The notes beneath the pieces are model-generated. The model did not search any database. It was not told the DNA's origin and saw only the letters and a program-made list of their open reading frames with translations. Below are positions 1-11,944 of a DNA stretch of 64,000 nt, one piece after another; positions within the stretch are counted from its first letter, which is position 1, and each line of letters starts with the position of its first letter. The position numbers and the translations under genes were made by a program. The DNA lies in contig NC_071388.1 in NCBI RefSeq assembly GCF_022682495.2, positions 83,019,073 through 83,083,072 on the forward strand, given 5' to 3'. This DNA comes from Desmodus rotundus. Lineage: Eukaryota > Chordata > Mammalia > Chiroptera > Phyllostomidae.

Positions 1-640
1 TGGGAATTACCTTGGAGGTAACTAACTGCTTTTCTTTTGCTGCTTTTAAGATTCTCTCTTTATCATTAACCTTTGACATTTTAATTATGATGAGTCTTAC
101 AGTGGGCCTCTTTGCATCCATCTTGTTTGGGACTTTCTATGTTTCCTGGACTTGCATGTCTATTTCCTTCACTAAATTAAGGAAGTTTTCTTTCATTATT
201 TTTTCAAAAAGATATCTAGTCTCTTGCTCTTTCTATTCTCCTTCAGGTACCCCAGTGATGTGAATATTGGAAGGTTGAAGTTGTCCCAAATGCTGCTTAT
301 ATTATCCTTATTTTGGGGGGGGGTCTTTTTTGTTCTTGTTCTGATTGGTTGTTTTTTGCTTCCTTATATTCCAAATCATTGATTTGATTCTGGGCTTCAT
401 TCACTCTACTATTGTTTCTCTGTAAATTGTTCTTTATTTCATTTAGCGTATCCTTCATTTCTGACTGGATCTTTTCTTTACTGCTGAGGTCCTCACTAAG
501 TTTCTGGGTCATCCTTATAACCAGTGTTTTGAGCTATGCATCTGGTAGATTTTTTTATCTCTATTTAGTTTAGTTCTTTTTCTGGAGTTTTGATTACTCT
601 TTCATTTGGCTCATGTTCCTTTGTCTCATCATTTTGGCAG
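1..640 (-). pseudogene. L1 ORF1p remnant (RNA-binding chaperone of L1)
   Basis: ORF1p is the trimeric RNA-binding protein of the L1 ribonucleoprotein. On the minus strand the N-terminal MMRQRNMSQMKE motif typical of this L1 group is seen near 600-640. A heptad-rich segment follows at 297-512 (SSKEKIQSEMKDTLNEIKNN), with the Glu/Lys/Asn-rich composition of the ORF1 coiled coil. The frame breaks before and after it. The RNA-recognition and C-terminal domains would lie below about 290, where only frame-shifted fragments remain before the window ends. It cannot be functional. Confidence 0.75.
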
Positions 641-1963
641 CCTCCCTGTGTTTGTTTCTATGTATTAGATGGAGCTGCTTTGACTCCTTGGTAGCATGGA
701 CTAATGTAGTAGATGTCCAATAATATCCATTGGCACAGCCTCCCTTAGCACCCAAGCTGGGTACTTGAGGGGCACCCTTTGTGTGGGCTGAGTACACCCT
801 TCTCTTGTAGTTGAGCCTTGATTACCGTTGTCAGGTCAATGGGATGGATTTACCCAGGCCAGTCAGCTGCAAGGACTGGCTGTGACCACTAACCACTAAC
901 TTTCACCCTCTGTGGAGTATCAGCAGTGCAGATGCAGGGTGGTGGTGATCCAACATGATCTGTAGTTGTCCACTGAGTACAAAGGCTCTTTGGCTTCACA
1001 GGTGGTACTAACCAATGTCAGCCTCAATCTGTGTTTTGCCCAAGGTTACCACTCCTGAGCTATAAAGCAATCTGAGATGCCTGCTACCTGTGCTGTATTT
1101 GGAGTTTCCCAGGCAAAGATAAGCTGTGAATATAGGGTGGTTGCTATTAGTACCAGGCTTGGGGCCCATTAGCAAGAAGTACAGTGGGCTGGGGGCTCAC
1201 AGAGTAGGCCTGTTGCTTATTTGAGAGGATTTAGGAAGTTGTGAAGCATGAGCCAAGACCAACCATTCATATGGAAATGCAGCTTGGGTGGGCCCATAAG
1301 TTGGGTAGGACAGAGTCTCTAGAGATCTCCAGGGTGGGGCCAACAGTGTTAGCCAGATTGATGGAGTCTCAGATGTGGCACTTGCCTGTTGACTCTGTTG
1401 CTCTGTTGGGGGAGGATTCAGAAAAGGGATAATTGTCCACCGTTCTGTCTAGGAGGAGACTATCTCCCAGCTCTCATCTTGTTGGCAGACACTTCACTTT
1501 CTCCCTAATTCTACCGCAACCCTAGTGCTGCACCTCAGGGGGAGTGAGTCTAAGTAAATCCATGTGTGGGTTCTTTAAGAGGAACTTCTTAGGACTCCAG
1601 AAATGTCTTCTACTTACTCAATCCTCATTGCTTTTCAAAGCCAGAATTTATGGGAGCTTATCTTCCTGGCGCTGGATACCTGGGCCAGGGGGCTTGGTGT
1701 GGGGCTCTGGCTCCTCACTCCCGAGATATCCCTCTTGAATTTTTATCCACCACACGTGGATGTGGGACCAGCCCATTCCATGTCTCTGCCCCTCCTACCA
1801 GTCTGGATAGATGTGTTTTCTTTAACTCCATAGTTGTCAGACTTCCATGCAACTTGATTTCTGATGGTTCTGAGTGATGGTTGTTCTGTTTTAGTTGTAA
1901 TTTTGATGTGGTTGTGCGAGGAGGTTAGCCATGTTTATCTATGTTGCCATCTTGACTCGAAGT
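1..1963 (-). mobile_element. LINE-1 copy A, 5'UTR plus ORF1, cut by window edge
   Basis: Minus-strand L1. Read on the minus strand, the 5' end near 1963 begins with the L1-type start (tcaagatggc, then a stretch ending ctcgcacaacc), which also begins the HAL1 at 46890. A GC-richer 5'UTR of about 1.4 kb follows down to about 640, then ORF1 down to base 1. ORF2 and the 3' end, if present, lie outside the window. The element sits inside the ORF2 of copy B, in the same orientation, so it is the younger of the two. Many stops show it is dead. Confidence 0.85.
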
Positions 1964-1969
1964 TCTACA

Positions 1970-3115
1970 GCTTCAATTTGATTAGTTTTAACCTGTCTAT
2001 TCAGATTTTCTGATTTTTCCTGATTTAGTTTTTGAAGATTGACTTTGAAGAAATATCCATTTCATCCAGGTTGTCCAATTTTTTAGCATATAGTTATTTG
2101 TAATATTTTCTTACAATTATTTGTATTTCTTTGGTGCTGGTTGTTGCTTCTCTTTTCTAATTTTATTTATTTGATTCTTCTCTTTTTTCTTCTTGATGTG
2201 TCTGCTTAAAGGTTTTTCAATCTTATTTATGTTTTTAATGAACAAGCTGTTGGTGTCATTGAACATTTGTATTGTTTTTATTTTACTCTATTTTTTTATT
2301 TCTGCTCTGATCTTTATTATTTCCTTCTTTGACTCATTTTAGCTTTGTCTGTTTTTGTTTTCTGAGCTTCTGTAAGTGTAGAGTTAGATTGTTTATTTAA
2401 TATTTTTCTTGTTTCTTGAGGTAGGCCTGTTATGAAATTTCCTTTTAGTTCTGCTTTCACTGTGTCCCATAGATTTCGTGCTGTTGTGTTCTCATTTTCA
2501 TTTGCTTCAAGATATCTTTTGATTTCTTCCTTGATCTTGTTGTTGAGCCATTCATTGCTTAGGAGCATGTTAATTAGCCTCTGTCTTTGTGTGTTTTTCA
2601 GTTTTGTTTTTTCTTGTGGTTGATTTCTAGTTTTATACAATTATGGTCAGTGAAGACACTTGATATGATTTCAGTCTTCTTAAATGTATTCAGATTTATT
2701 TTGTGTCCTAACATGTGGTCTATCCTAGAAAATTTCCATGTGCGCTTGAAAAAATGTATATTTTCTGGCATTTGGGTGAAATGTTTTGAAGAATTCTGTT
2801 AAGTCCATCTGATCTTGGGTGTCATTCAAATTTTTGTCTCCTTGTTGAGTTTCTGTCCAGATCCATCTATTGATGTCAATGTGTTGTTAAAATCCCTGAC
2901 TATGACTGTGTTGTTATCAGTCTCTCCCTTTATGTCCATCAAGTTTGGCTTTATATGTATTATGTGCTCCTATGTTGGGTGTATAAATGTTTACAAGGGT
3001 TATGTTTCCTTGTTGGATTTTTCCTTTTACAATTATGTAATATCTTTCTTTGCTTCTTACCATAGTCTTTTTCTTAAAGTGTATTCTTTGAGGCATAAGT
3101 ACTACTACCTTCCGG
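1970..3115 (-). pseudogene. L1 ORF2p fragment (endonuclease to start of reverse transcriptase)
   Basis: ORF2p carries an AP-like endonuclease and a reverse transcriptase that together make target-primed insertions. Here the minus strand shows endonuclease-domain sequence at about 2640-3110, then the linker. The longest open piece (2317-2640) contains LINMLLSNEWLNNKIKEEIK and NENENTTARNLWDTVKAELKG, a segment well conserved between endonuclease and RT in mammalian L1s. Only the beginning of the RT region follows before the break at about 1970. Frame breaks throughout make it a fossil. Confidence 0.8.
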
Positions 3116-3189
3116 TGTTGCAGTTCTCACTAAGGATTTGTGTTCTCACTAAGTTCCTTAAGCATCCTTATAAAAACTTTCTTTGCATT

Positions 3190-5393
3190 CTATATCTTAT
3201 AAATTGATTGCCTCCATTTCATTTAGCTCTTTTTCTGGGAATTTCTCTTGTTTTTTTATTTGGTCATGTTTCTTTGTTTCCCCATTTTGGCTGCCTCTTT
3301 ATGTTTTTTTTTTTTTTCCATGTATTAAGTAGATCTGCTATGACTCTTCATCTTAGTAGGGTGGCCTTATGTAGTAGGTATCTTGTGAACTCCTTGGTCT
3401 ACTCTCCGTGGTCACCTAAGCTGCATGCTCCAGGAAAGTCCTTTGTGTGGGTTACATGGGTCCTTCTATTGTAAATGAGTCTTGGTTTCTATCGTCCTGT
3501 TCATACACGGGGTTGACCCTCAGGCTGGCTGATTGGGAGGATCAGTCCTGATCACAGTGTATGAGCTGCTGTGCAAGTGCCGACCACAAAGTAAGATTTG
3601 CCTCAGTACAGTCTGATGCCTTCTGAGATCTCCCTGTGGACTCACTGCTTATGATACTAATTGGATTTGCTTTGATATTTTCTGTAGCTGGCCATTGGGT
3701 GTGTTGATTCTGGGACTTTTTTGGAGGGACTCTAGTTCAGGCCAATATCAGACACTGCCTGTAATATACCCCGGGCAATCTCATTGGAGCTACAAGGTGA
3801 CCCACAGTTTGTGGTTGTCTCTGCTGGGCCTGGGAGTGCTCAGTAAGGACCAAACTAGGCACCAAAGCTGGTTTTTACCAGCTTTGGGTCCAGAGGCAGG
3901 TCAGTTTAAGTCCCAAGGCACCCTGAGATCTGTCTCTGCCTGTTTCTACCTGCCAGCTGTCTCTCATGCTCAGTCACTGAAAGAGACTGTGGCAGTATTT
4001 GAATTGCATAAGGTAGGCTCCCAGCAAGTCACCAGGTAGGGGAGAATGGTACTCACCAAAGTTGATACCAGTTCCAACTTTATGCCATTTCTGGGCCTGA
4101 GGCCACTCAGTATATGCCCCAGGTTATACCAAGACTAGCAGCCACCCCCAGGGGGTTGCACAACTTTGTGGTGGGGCAGGGTCTTATGTAGTTATCAGGA
4201 TGAGTCCAAAAGTGGTCATCAGGCCAAAATAGGCCAAGATTTGACCATGTGAAAGGAGGGCTCAGCATGATTGGGGGTGCTAGGGGAAAATAACCCCTTT
4301 TCTAGTATAATTCAATCTACTAGATTCTCCCAGGAGCTGGATCTCAGCTGGGCAGGGTTATCAAGTCAGGAGGATGGGTCTAGTCGATTTACCGTGAGGA
4401 GCAGGTGCCTTATCAGGATTAAGTGGGGGTACAGAGCATGGCTCTCACCCCAGAGCCACACAAGTTATTCTGTCCCAGATTCTGCCTAGACCATGGCAGG
4501 GTGAAGCCATCGATAGTCAGGAGGAGTGGGGCCCTGAGGTCCCTGTGAGTGGGGTTAGTAGGTCTTTCATCATGGGAAGGTACCAGTCAGGTTCACAGGA
4601 GGAATGGCTCCTATCCCAAAACCACACCACTTAGTCACTGATACCCCTGAGTTTACCCAGACCTCTACCCCCGGCCCAAGCAGCTGACTCCTCTGCAGGT
4701 ACGGGCTTTGCAGTGTGGAGCAGCAGGGAGTCCATTTGGTGGGGATATTGCTTTCTTCCAGGCTGGTGCTGTATGGAGGTGAATGCTCCACCCAAGAAAT
4801 ATGGCATCTGTGGATGGCAGAGTGACTCAACACAGGAATCCTGGTGGCTGTCCCTTCAGCTCTCTCCCCAAAGCCACAAACCCCAGACCTTCCTCATGTG
4901 TCTCTAGTCTGCTCTGCTCTCCCTCTGCCAGAGCCAGGGGTGACTGGCTGTGAATGATAGTTTGTGCATTGGCTCTTTAAGAGAGTGTCTCTCTCTAGCA
5001 GAGACCCCTCTCTCCCTGACAGAGAGAATCCCTGCTGATTTTCACAGCCAGATGTTATGTGATCACTTGTTTCTGGCTCTGGAACTCTGGGCTGGGGTAC
5101 TCAGCTTGGGGTCAAGACCCCACTCTTCTCAGGGGGAACCTTTGCAGCTGAGATATCCCTTCAGAATCTCATCTGCCACCTGTGAGAGAGAGGCCAGCCC
5201 TTTCTGTGCTTCTGCCCTTTCTACTAGTCTCAAAATGGCTTCTTCTATAAATTCTTGGTTATAAGACTTCTTTTCAGCTAGTTTTCAGTTAGTTATTCAG
5301 GTTGGTTGCTCTATCCTTTGGTTGTAATTCCAGTTTTGTTCTGGGAGGAAGTGAGTGAAGCTTCCACCTACTCTGCGGCCCACTTGGATCTAG
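3190..5393 (-). promoter_or_regulatory. L1 copy B 5'UTR (internal promoter region, decayed)
   Basis: About 2.2 kb of GC-richer sequence between the ORF2 fragment and the 5' end, matching in order and content the 5'UTR of copy A. L1 5'UTRs act as internal promoters; activity here is not expected given the divergence. The open reading frames seen on both strands here are by-products of the base composition. Confidence 0.6.
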
Positions 5394-5419
5394 AAATTAA
5401 TCCTAGGTAGGGTTTAAGC

Positions 5420-6454
5420 ATTTAATATTAGGCTGCTAACGGCAAATTGGGCACACACAAGCAGAGTAACTGGACCAACAACCAGTGACTAAAAGCCCAT
5501 CGGGTGCAAGAAGAGCATTCATGTGCCTTTGTGTTGCCGAGGTGGCTGATGACAGAAGCTGGCTGATACCAACTAGCTGAGTTATTTTGTTGGTTGATTG
5601 TTTGCCTTTTCTGGGGGGGATTGTGTCTGGTAGGCTTTAATGTGCTACAAAAAGCTAGTTTGAATTCATGCTCATCCCTGAGACTTTGGAGCTCTTCTAA
5701 TGCTGGCATATTTAGTTGAAGTCATATGGACCATGGTTTTCTTTTATTTGTTTCCAAGGGTCATCCCAACAATATGTTAGTACCATGGTCTGGAGTCCTT
5801 TCCACATAGCAAAATAATGTAAGAAAGTTCTTCCGTGTCTATAAACACTCTCTTAGGCAAAGAACATACCACTTTTTCATCTTTAAGGAAACATAGGGTG
5901 GAGTGGGATACTTGCTTAAACTCAGAGGATTAAAGGAAAGTGGTTAAGATTTTCTCAGTTATTAACCAATACCATGATCCAATTCCTTTCCCGTCTACAT
6001 GACTTGCGAGCCCAGTAACTCAACCATCTGTAGAGATCTGCTACCCTTATGATAACCTCTTTGTATTAGTACTCTACTTTTCTGCCCTTAAGTTGGAGAA
6101 AATGACATTCTCTTTTTATGTTGCCAAGGAGGCCTGTTGGCTTTCACACTGAGCCCTTAATTGATGAAAAATCGACCTCAGTCTTTTATTTTCTTTTACT
6201 AAATCATCTATTGCCCCTAGCAACAACCAACTGATTCTACAGTCCCTATAATAACTTTTCTCATAATTCTGGAGCCTGACACAATTCACCTCCAGGCATA
6301 TGTGCTTTCACTAGGACAGCATCTCAGCTTAAGACCTTTACAATTTCTAAGCATCCTGTCATTACTGTGGCCAGCAACCAGGAGGTAATTCAACTCCAAA
6401 CACCCATGTTACAGTGTGCTTTGTTGGACCATTTCTGGCAACCACTGCCATACG
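5420..6454 (-). mobile_element. Endogenous retrovirus-like internal remnant (gag-like side)
   Basis: On the minus strand, just downstream of the LTR-like block at 6455-6878, comes a primer-binding-site-like stretch (tggttgccagaaatgg, about 6425-6440) and then about 1 kb of decayed sequence. It includes an open 93-codon stretch at 5428-5709 that I could not assign to a protein family. The order LTR, PBS-like site, internal DNA suggests an old ERVL or MaLR-type element. It abuts the 5' end of L1 copy B. Uncertain: it could be unrelated unique sequence. Confidence 0.35.
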
Positions 6455-6878
6455 TCTGGTTCCCTGGGAAATAGACTGTGAGAGGCAATTTGTGCCCATG
6501 AAGTTTAACAGGGAGAGCACTTAGAAACAGCAGCTGTAATGAAGTGAAGGAAGCAGAATAGGCAAGTGGCAAGTCACACAGAGGCTTCATTTGATTCCAC
6601 AGGGAGTTCTGAGGCTGAGAGGGCTCTTAAGAATTGATGATTTGAAGCAAGTGAAATGCATATTTGTCTCCATCCACGGATCAATCATTGGATATTCGCT
6701 GCCTCCTCAGAGGTGATGCATCCTTCAGAATAGTCTATTCTTTGGTCAGCGCGTTGGGGGCAGATTTAGCTATGGGACATCATCAGGCACCATTCCTCAG
6801 GCTGGGAAGGGTCGAGGGGTATAGACTAGTGCTTCCCCCTGGAGAGTCAGTCACATAGTGCCCTAAACAGCCATTACA
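6455..6878 (-). mobile_element. LTR-like block of the same remnant
   Basis: The minus strand runs from TGTAATGGCTG (6878) to a 3' part with ctgttaaacttcatgggcac and a 'gtctatttcccagggaacc' end, the layout of the poly(A)-signal region and tail of mammalian ERVL/MaLR-type LTRs. No clear target duplication was found because the 3' side continues into internal DNA. The family name is not certain. Confidence 0.4.
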
Positions 6879-8030
6879 AAGGCTCTGACTCCAAAATGTG
6901 CTCCAAAATATGCTACGTTCTTATTTAGCCTATAAACTATCCGCTTTCAAATTGCTAATTACTAATCACTGCAAATCTCTACATGATACATTTGTGAACA
7001 GTAAGCTGTTTATTTCAAAGTTGTGTTGGGTTATACTTTTTAAGTTAGGAATATTTCATGGGTGTTACTCATGCTTAAGTGAGAGTAGACTTAGGTCTCC
7101 AATTTTTTGCTAAAGAGTAAAGTAATTTTTTTTTGTTTTTCTTCCCTGTTTGTCTATTTGTCATTAGACAAATGATATTCTTCTTTCAGATATTCAACTA
7201 GAGGCTCAATTTTATGCACATCTTCTAGCGAAGTTTTTGGTTTTGCTTTTTAAAAAATCACTTACCTCCTGTGAATGTGCTGACTTAAGCAGATATTTAC
7301 CATTTGCATAATATTATAAAGCTATAATTTGCAGTAGCTTGTGCCTGGCATTTAGTACATCAGAGAATGAATGTAGGGAAAAATATTTCCCTCCGACTTC
7401 CGCCAGTGTGCATCTTCAGTCATCATTAATTATCGCATTTTCTAGATAACATTTCTAAGATTTGCACTTACATATTTGTTGAAGAAAAAAACAATAATGG
7501 ATAAATAATGTGCAGGGTGAAAAAGCCCTCATAAGCTTGGAAACTAATTTTGAACATTGGCAAAAAGCCCCACCTCTTTGATGTAATGATGATATATAAA
7601 AGTAGTAAGACAAAAGTTTCTACTGAATGTTGCTTGTGTTCCATTGTAACATATCAGCTAGGAATGAGCAGCCTCGAGGGAGATAAAGGAAGGGCCTTCA
7701 TCATTACAATCCAACAAAGAACTTAATACAGGAGGCTGGAAGCAAAGGAAAACATGTCTCACCCACTAACTCAGCAGTTCTGAGCGTGGTTTGCTGAGAC
7801 TGCCAGGTATTCTGAACACCGAAGGCAAAACTATAATAGTGTGGAGGGTGGGGGCGGGGGGGCCTTGAAAGTCTGTGTGTATCATCTACACTAGCCGGCA
7901 AAAGGAGCACCTTGACTGTGTATTCATCTCAAAGCCTGGAAGGGGGAAGGGGAGGGTTCCACAGTACCCAAAGAAGAATTCAAAAAAAACAACTTTGGTT
8001 AACTGCCTGCCTGCCGTCACATATACCAAA
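6879..8030. other. Intergenic, no gene recognised
   Basis: AT-rich sequence with short T and A runs and a small G-rich patch near 7848-7862. No coding region, RNA gene or identifiable repeat was seen on either strand. Confidence 0.6.
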
Positions 8031-8398
8031 TGAACAAATGGAGTCTGGAGCGAGATAAGGATTCAGGCTAACAGACCCCACACATACCTACGTTTGGATA
8101 GCATCTTCTCCCCCGGAAACCTGGCACTGCCTTCACCCATTAATCAATATGTAAACTTCTTCACCCCTATCCCTCCAACTATATAAGTCCTTAGAACGAA
8201 GGACTCACACTCTCAGCTCTACATGAGGGCCCCTGGCCCTCTCGGTTCTTGCCACCCTTGCTTTTGCTCTCCCATTGGAACTTAGCATTAGTAAACTTTG
8301 CCTGCGTGCTAACAAGTTTGGTGATCTGTAATTCATTACTGCGTCAACAAGAACTGAGTTTCTCCCAGAATACCATCAGTTCTCCCTGATGGAGCTCA
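8031..8398 (+). mobile_element. Solo LTR-like element, class I (gammaretrovirus-like) layout
   Basis: About 370 bp bounded by TG (8031 or 8039) and CA (8397-8398), with a possible 4-bp duplication 'caaa' on each side. It has the parts of an LTR in order: a TATA box (tatataag, 8180-8187), a CT-rich leader, and a poly(A)-signal variant agtaaa (8290-8295). A T/G-rich downstream stretch and a U5-like end (gagtttctcccagaatacc) follow. No internal retroviral DNA is attached, so it would be a solo LTR. Confidence 0.45.
8180..8187 (+). promoter_or_regulatory. TATA box of the LTR-like element
   Basis: tatataag lies about 105 bases upstream of the poly(A)-signal variant, a spacing typical of short retroviral LTRs. 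Inferred, not shown to be active. Confidence 0.35.
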
Positions 8399-9788
8399 CA
8401 AAATAAAAAAATTCACTAAACAAAAACATTTTATGGTCTCTGCCACATAATTGACCAGTATATGATATTCCTGGGCAGTTAACCTATGCTTGTGTCTTCA
8501 CACTTACGTATCCTTAAAGAACTCAGAAAAACACGAGTGAACGGGAGAACAAAAGGGTAATTAACACGGACTTGCTATCTTTCATTGTTGTTCCAGAAAC
8601 TCAGGAAATACCTATCTTCGTCTGGAACTATTTCATATGTAGACATGGTCTGTTGCCTTTAACCTTCATGTAAGAAAAAGAAAAATTAAAAACAAAAAAA
8701 ACTAAACTAAATTCAAAATGAATAGAAATCTCTGAAGCATTTCACTATCCTTTGAACACCCTTTTGCACTTTAATTTAACATGGAAAATACCATCTCTAA
8801 AAAGTTGCTAATTCTCATTCATATAAGTAAAGGAATTAATAGCTTACATAAGGTTTTAAAAAATACAAAATGTAATACTAAATTGTTTATAGTAAGTGCC
8901 TGTACTTAAATCTGGCCAGAAGAATTGTATTGCACTGTCATTTTCTTCTTTACAGTTTTTATTATTGTATTTTATCATAATTTAGTCATTGTAATAAGCT
9001 TCTTCTTGTAATCTTAAGTCCAATAGCATTGCAACAATTTAAAAAGACAGTTATCCCTAAATAATATTTATAGGAGCCTACCTCCATTGTTGTCTTTACT
9101 AAATTTTTGCTAGGTTCATTTAAATGTCTACAGAAAAAATAAAATAAAGAATACATAGCAAACAAAAAGATAAGATGACAAGAAATAATGAATACAAAAC
9201 AATTTTATCAATGGGGGTATTTATATCTACTTAATGGATTAGTAAAACTGTAGTAAATACACAAAAATATTCAGTCGACTAACAAAGACTTGAGAGGAAT
9301 TTTCATCTTAATAGCATTATTTCACTCTGCCCAAAATTAATTCAGGATAAGAATCCATAAGATTCAATAGTAGGTATTCAACCTGAAATGGAGTGATTGC
9401 TTTAAATGATTTCCAATATATCATATGTTATTATATTAGTATATGACAAGCTATGCTGTGCCTCATTGGGTTACATAATACCATTTTGAATATAACTCTA
9501 AGTCTAATATAAGATGATGAATCAGGAAATAAAATGACAAGGACTCATTTGCTTCTAGGTTTTAAATGAGATTTTTCTGTCCACACAAAAGAAAGGGAGG
9601 AATCCAAAATGGCTTCTGAGAGGTCTATCTCATTTGTGTCAGTGAGCAATCACCAACGACAATCCCTGGTTCATCACAGGCAGACACGTCTGCTGGCTCA
9701 GTAAGTACGGGTGTACAGGAAACAGCTGCTATGGGAACAGCGTCTATCAAGCTTTCTGCTAGTTTGGTGTGACTCAGATACTGTAAGA
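8399..9788. other. Intergenic, no gene recognised
   Basis: AT-rich. From 9600 to 9788 the base composition is higher in GC and the minus strand is open for about 55 codons up to the hAT copy. I could not match that stretch to any protein, and its apparent start lies inside the transposon. Confidence 0.5.
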
Positions 9789-10009
9789 CAGGGGGGTCAA
9801 ACTCATTTTCACTGGGGACCACATCAGCCTCATGGTTGCCTTCAAAGGGCCGAATGTAACTTTAGGACTGTATAAATGTAACTACTCCTTAACGGTTAAG
9901 CAAGGGCTCAGTGCTGCTGCCAGATAGAAACAAGATAGAAGCCAGCAGGCTGGACAAAACAAGGTAGAGGGCTGGATTCGGCCGGCGGGCCTGGTGTCTG
10001 CCACCTGTG
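9789..10009 (+). mobile_element. Non-autonomous hAT-type transposon, copy 1
   Basis: A 221-bp element starting CAGGGGGGTCAAAC and ending TCTGCCACCTGTG, so the ends are imperfect inverted repeats (the reverse complement of the 3' end is CACAGGTGGCAGA). It is flanked by an 8-bp target duplication, ctgtaaga (9781-9788) and ctataaga (10010-10017), 7 of 8 identical, the duplication length of hAT transposons. It has no transposase coding. A second copy in the same orientation lies at 26051-26264. Confidence 0.85.
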
Positions 10010-11635
10010 CTATAAGAAGTATTTTGTCAAAGTGGGAATCAAAATATTACATTAAAATTATTATAATCTGAGAACACCATAGAGACCTGCCATGATCCCA
10101 TTACAATGTATGTTAGGTGATGAAATAAATGAACTGGCCATACATAAGAAAAAATCCAGCAATTCTAACATAACTGAATAGAATGTGATTCTGTATATAT
10201 TTTGCAATGAAAACATAGGAAATAGGAAATTGAAATATATATATTAATTAAAAAGTGAAGAACATGTTTTATTAAGTATAAAACTCCTTCTGGTTTCATG
10301 GATAATAAATATCAAACTATATCTTAACATTTAGGAGTAAAAATCTCATCACTAGAGAAATGTTAATTTTTACTGTGTAGGCAGAAAGGAAAGTAACCTT
10401 AAAGGACATGTGTCCAAAGGTGTTATAGACAACTTAATGTGAAGGATGTCTCAGTGGGTTACTGGTATTGAAATATTAAAAGACTTAATATAAAAGAAAT
10501 TAAAATGTGATATTTAATAAATGCGGATAAAAATGTTCGGACTCAACATATCTTCATTTAGCTAATCCTCTGTATTTCTCACACATGCCTTTCCGTGTTG
10601 CACACTCGGTATTTCAAGGTGCTAGCAATACATAAACGTAGGGAAAACAGATAGATCTCATTAAGACTTTAACAAAAAAAAAGTTACTCTCTAGTTAATT
10701 TATCTACAAAGCAGAAATAAGTCTCGACGTTAGATGACCACATTTTCACTTGTTAGAACAAGTTGAAAAAGACAAAAGAAAAAAGGAAACTCAATTATCT
10801 GCCATAGTCTTTATGTTATAAACTTGAATATATGCCTCAACAACTTTGCAACAAATTGATTCATATACTTGCCATCAGAGAAGATATTTATAGTCACAAA
10901 CACCAAAATGTGTTTAAAGATATTTAGTTGGAATCAAAGGCCAAAAGATACAGGTGAACCCCATGTAACAGTGAGTAATGCACCTGCTTCTCTATTCCAG
11001 TTGGGATATGCTAGTTTGGCTGATAATTAAGAAATAGCAAATATTTAATTATATCCCTTTAGCCAGATAAATCAATATTACTTGTAGTCAAAGAAAAATG
11101 TTAGCCTCAGCATTCTGGCTGCACTCCAAGGCAGAAGATAACATTCTATCCAATAAAAATCTTGCTATAGTTTCAAACTGATAAGTAAGGCATTAAAATG
11201 TAATTGACAAAGAACTTTATATTGTCCAACCTCAAGATAAGTTCAACTGAAGGGTGATAAAGGCAAATACTCTGTCATCTGCAAAGCAACATGTGATTCT
11301 CTGAGATGAAAGATACTAAGGTGTTTAAGAGTTTATTATAAGAATCTTAACAAAATTGATATTTTGCTTTTAATGAACAATTAGGAGGTTGATAGAATAA
11401 GCTTTTAAAATGTATGAAATTTACTTTTCCTTCTCATTTTATCTTGTTTCAAAGGGGTACTAATCTGCTAACTAGGCATATAGACTAAATGACCAAGTTT
11501 GCTACTCTTGTATTTTTTTAAGTTGCATTAAATTTTGAAACAGATGGGCGCATCTGTTTTGCTAATTCAACTGTTATTTATCACCAGTTATCCATGTGAA
11601 TGCATTAGGAATATACTACTGGTTTTCAGAAGAGT

Positions 11636-11680
11636 ATGTGTGTGTGTGTATGTACTCTATTTGTGTATATATATATATAT
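11636..11680. repeat. (TG)n and (TA)n microsatellite
   Basis: A TG run at about 11636-11650, then a TA run at about 11664-11680. Confidence 0.8.
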
Positions 11681-11944
11681 TCTATATTGAAAATCTCAGA
11701 CATCACATATCTACACAGTTCACTTCTACACACATGCGGTCTGTGTGAAATAGAAAAACAGTGTTCGCATCGGCTTAGCAAGGACAATTAGTCATGAATA
11801 GAGGAGACTTGTTATTGTCTCAAAGTGTGTTTCCTTCTGAGCTGTTAGTCGTAGTTTAGGTTAATTTACTAATTATAGAGGAACATTTCATTTATCTCCT
11901 GTTCTTTCTCATATGTGTTTCTTTTGTTATTTACTGCCTCACAT

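Larger units (their letters stand above)
1964..5393 (-). mobile_element. LINE-1 copy B, internally deleted, interrupted by copy A
   Basis: A second minus-strand L1. Its 5' end is near 5393, where the minus strand reads aagtgggccgcagagtaggtgg. A long 5'UTR runs down to about 3190. It joins abruptly, at about 3110-3190, to the endonuclease part of ORF2, so ORF1 is essentially missing. ORF2 continues to about 1970, where copy A interrupts it. The 5'UTR parallels that of copy A: 540-760 and 3190-3400 share the same order of motifs. Confidence 0.8.

Noticed and set aside
2432..3474. Several hydrophobic plus-strand open frames of 60-130 codons.
   Set aside because: They are the antisense of L1 ORF2 and 5'UTR; T-rich antisense DNA yields long Phe/Leu-rich frames by chance.
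11758..11785. gtgttcgcatcggc resembles the 5' end of U6 snRNA.
   Set aside because: Only about 12 of 14 bases match, the next bases diverge, and no convincing direct repeats flank it. Too short to claim as a second tailless insertion.
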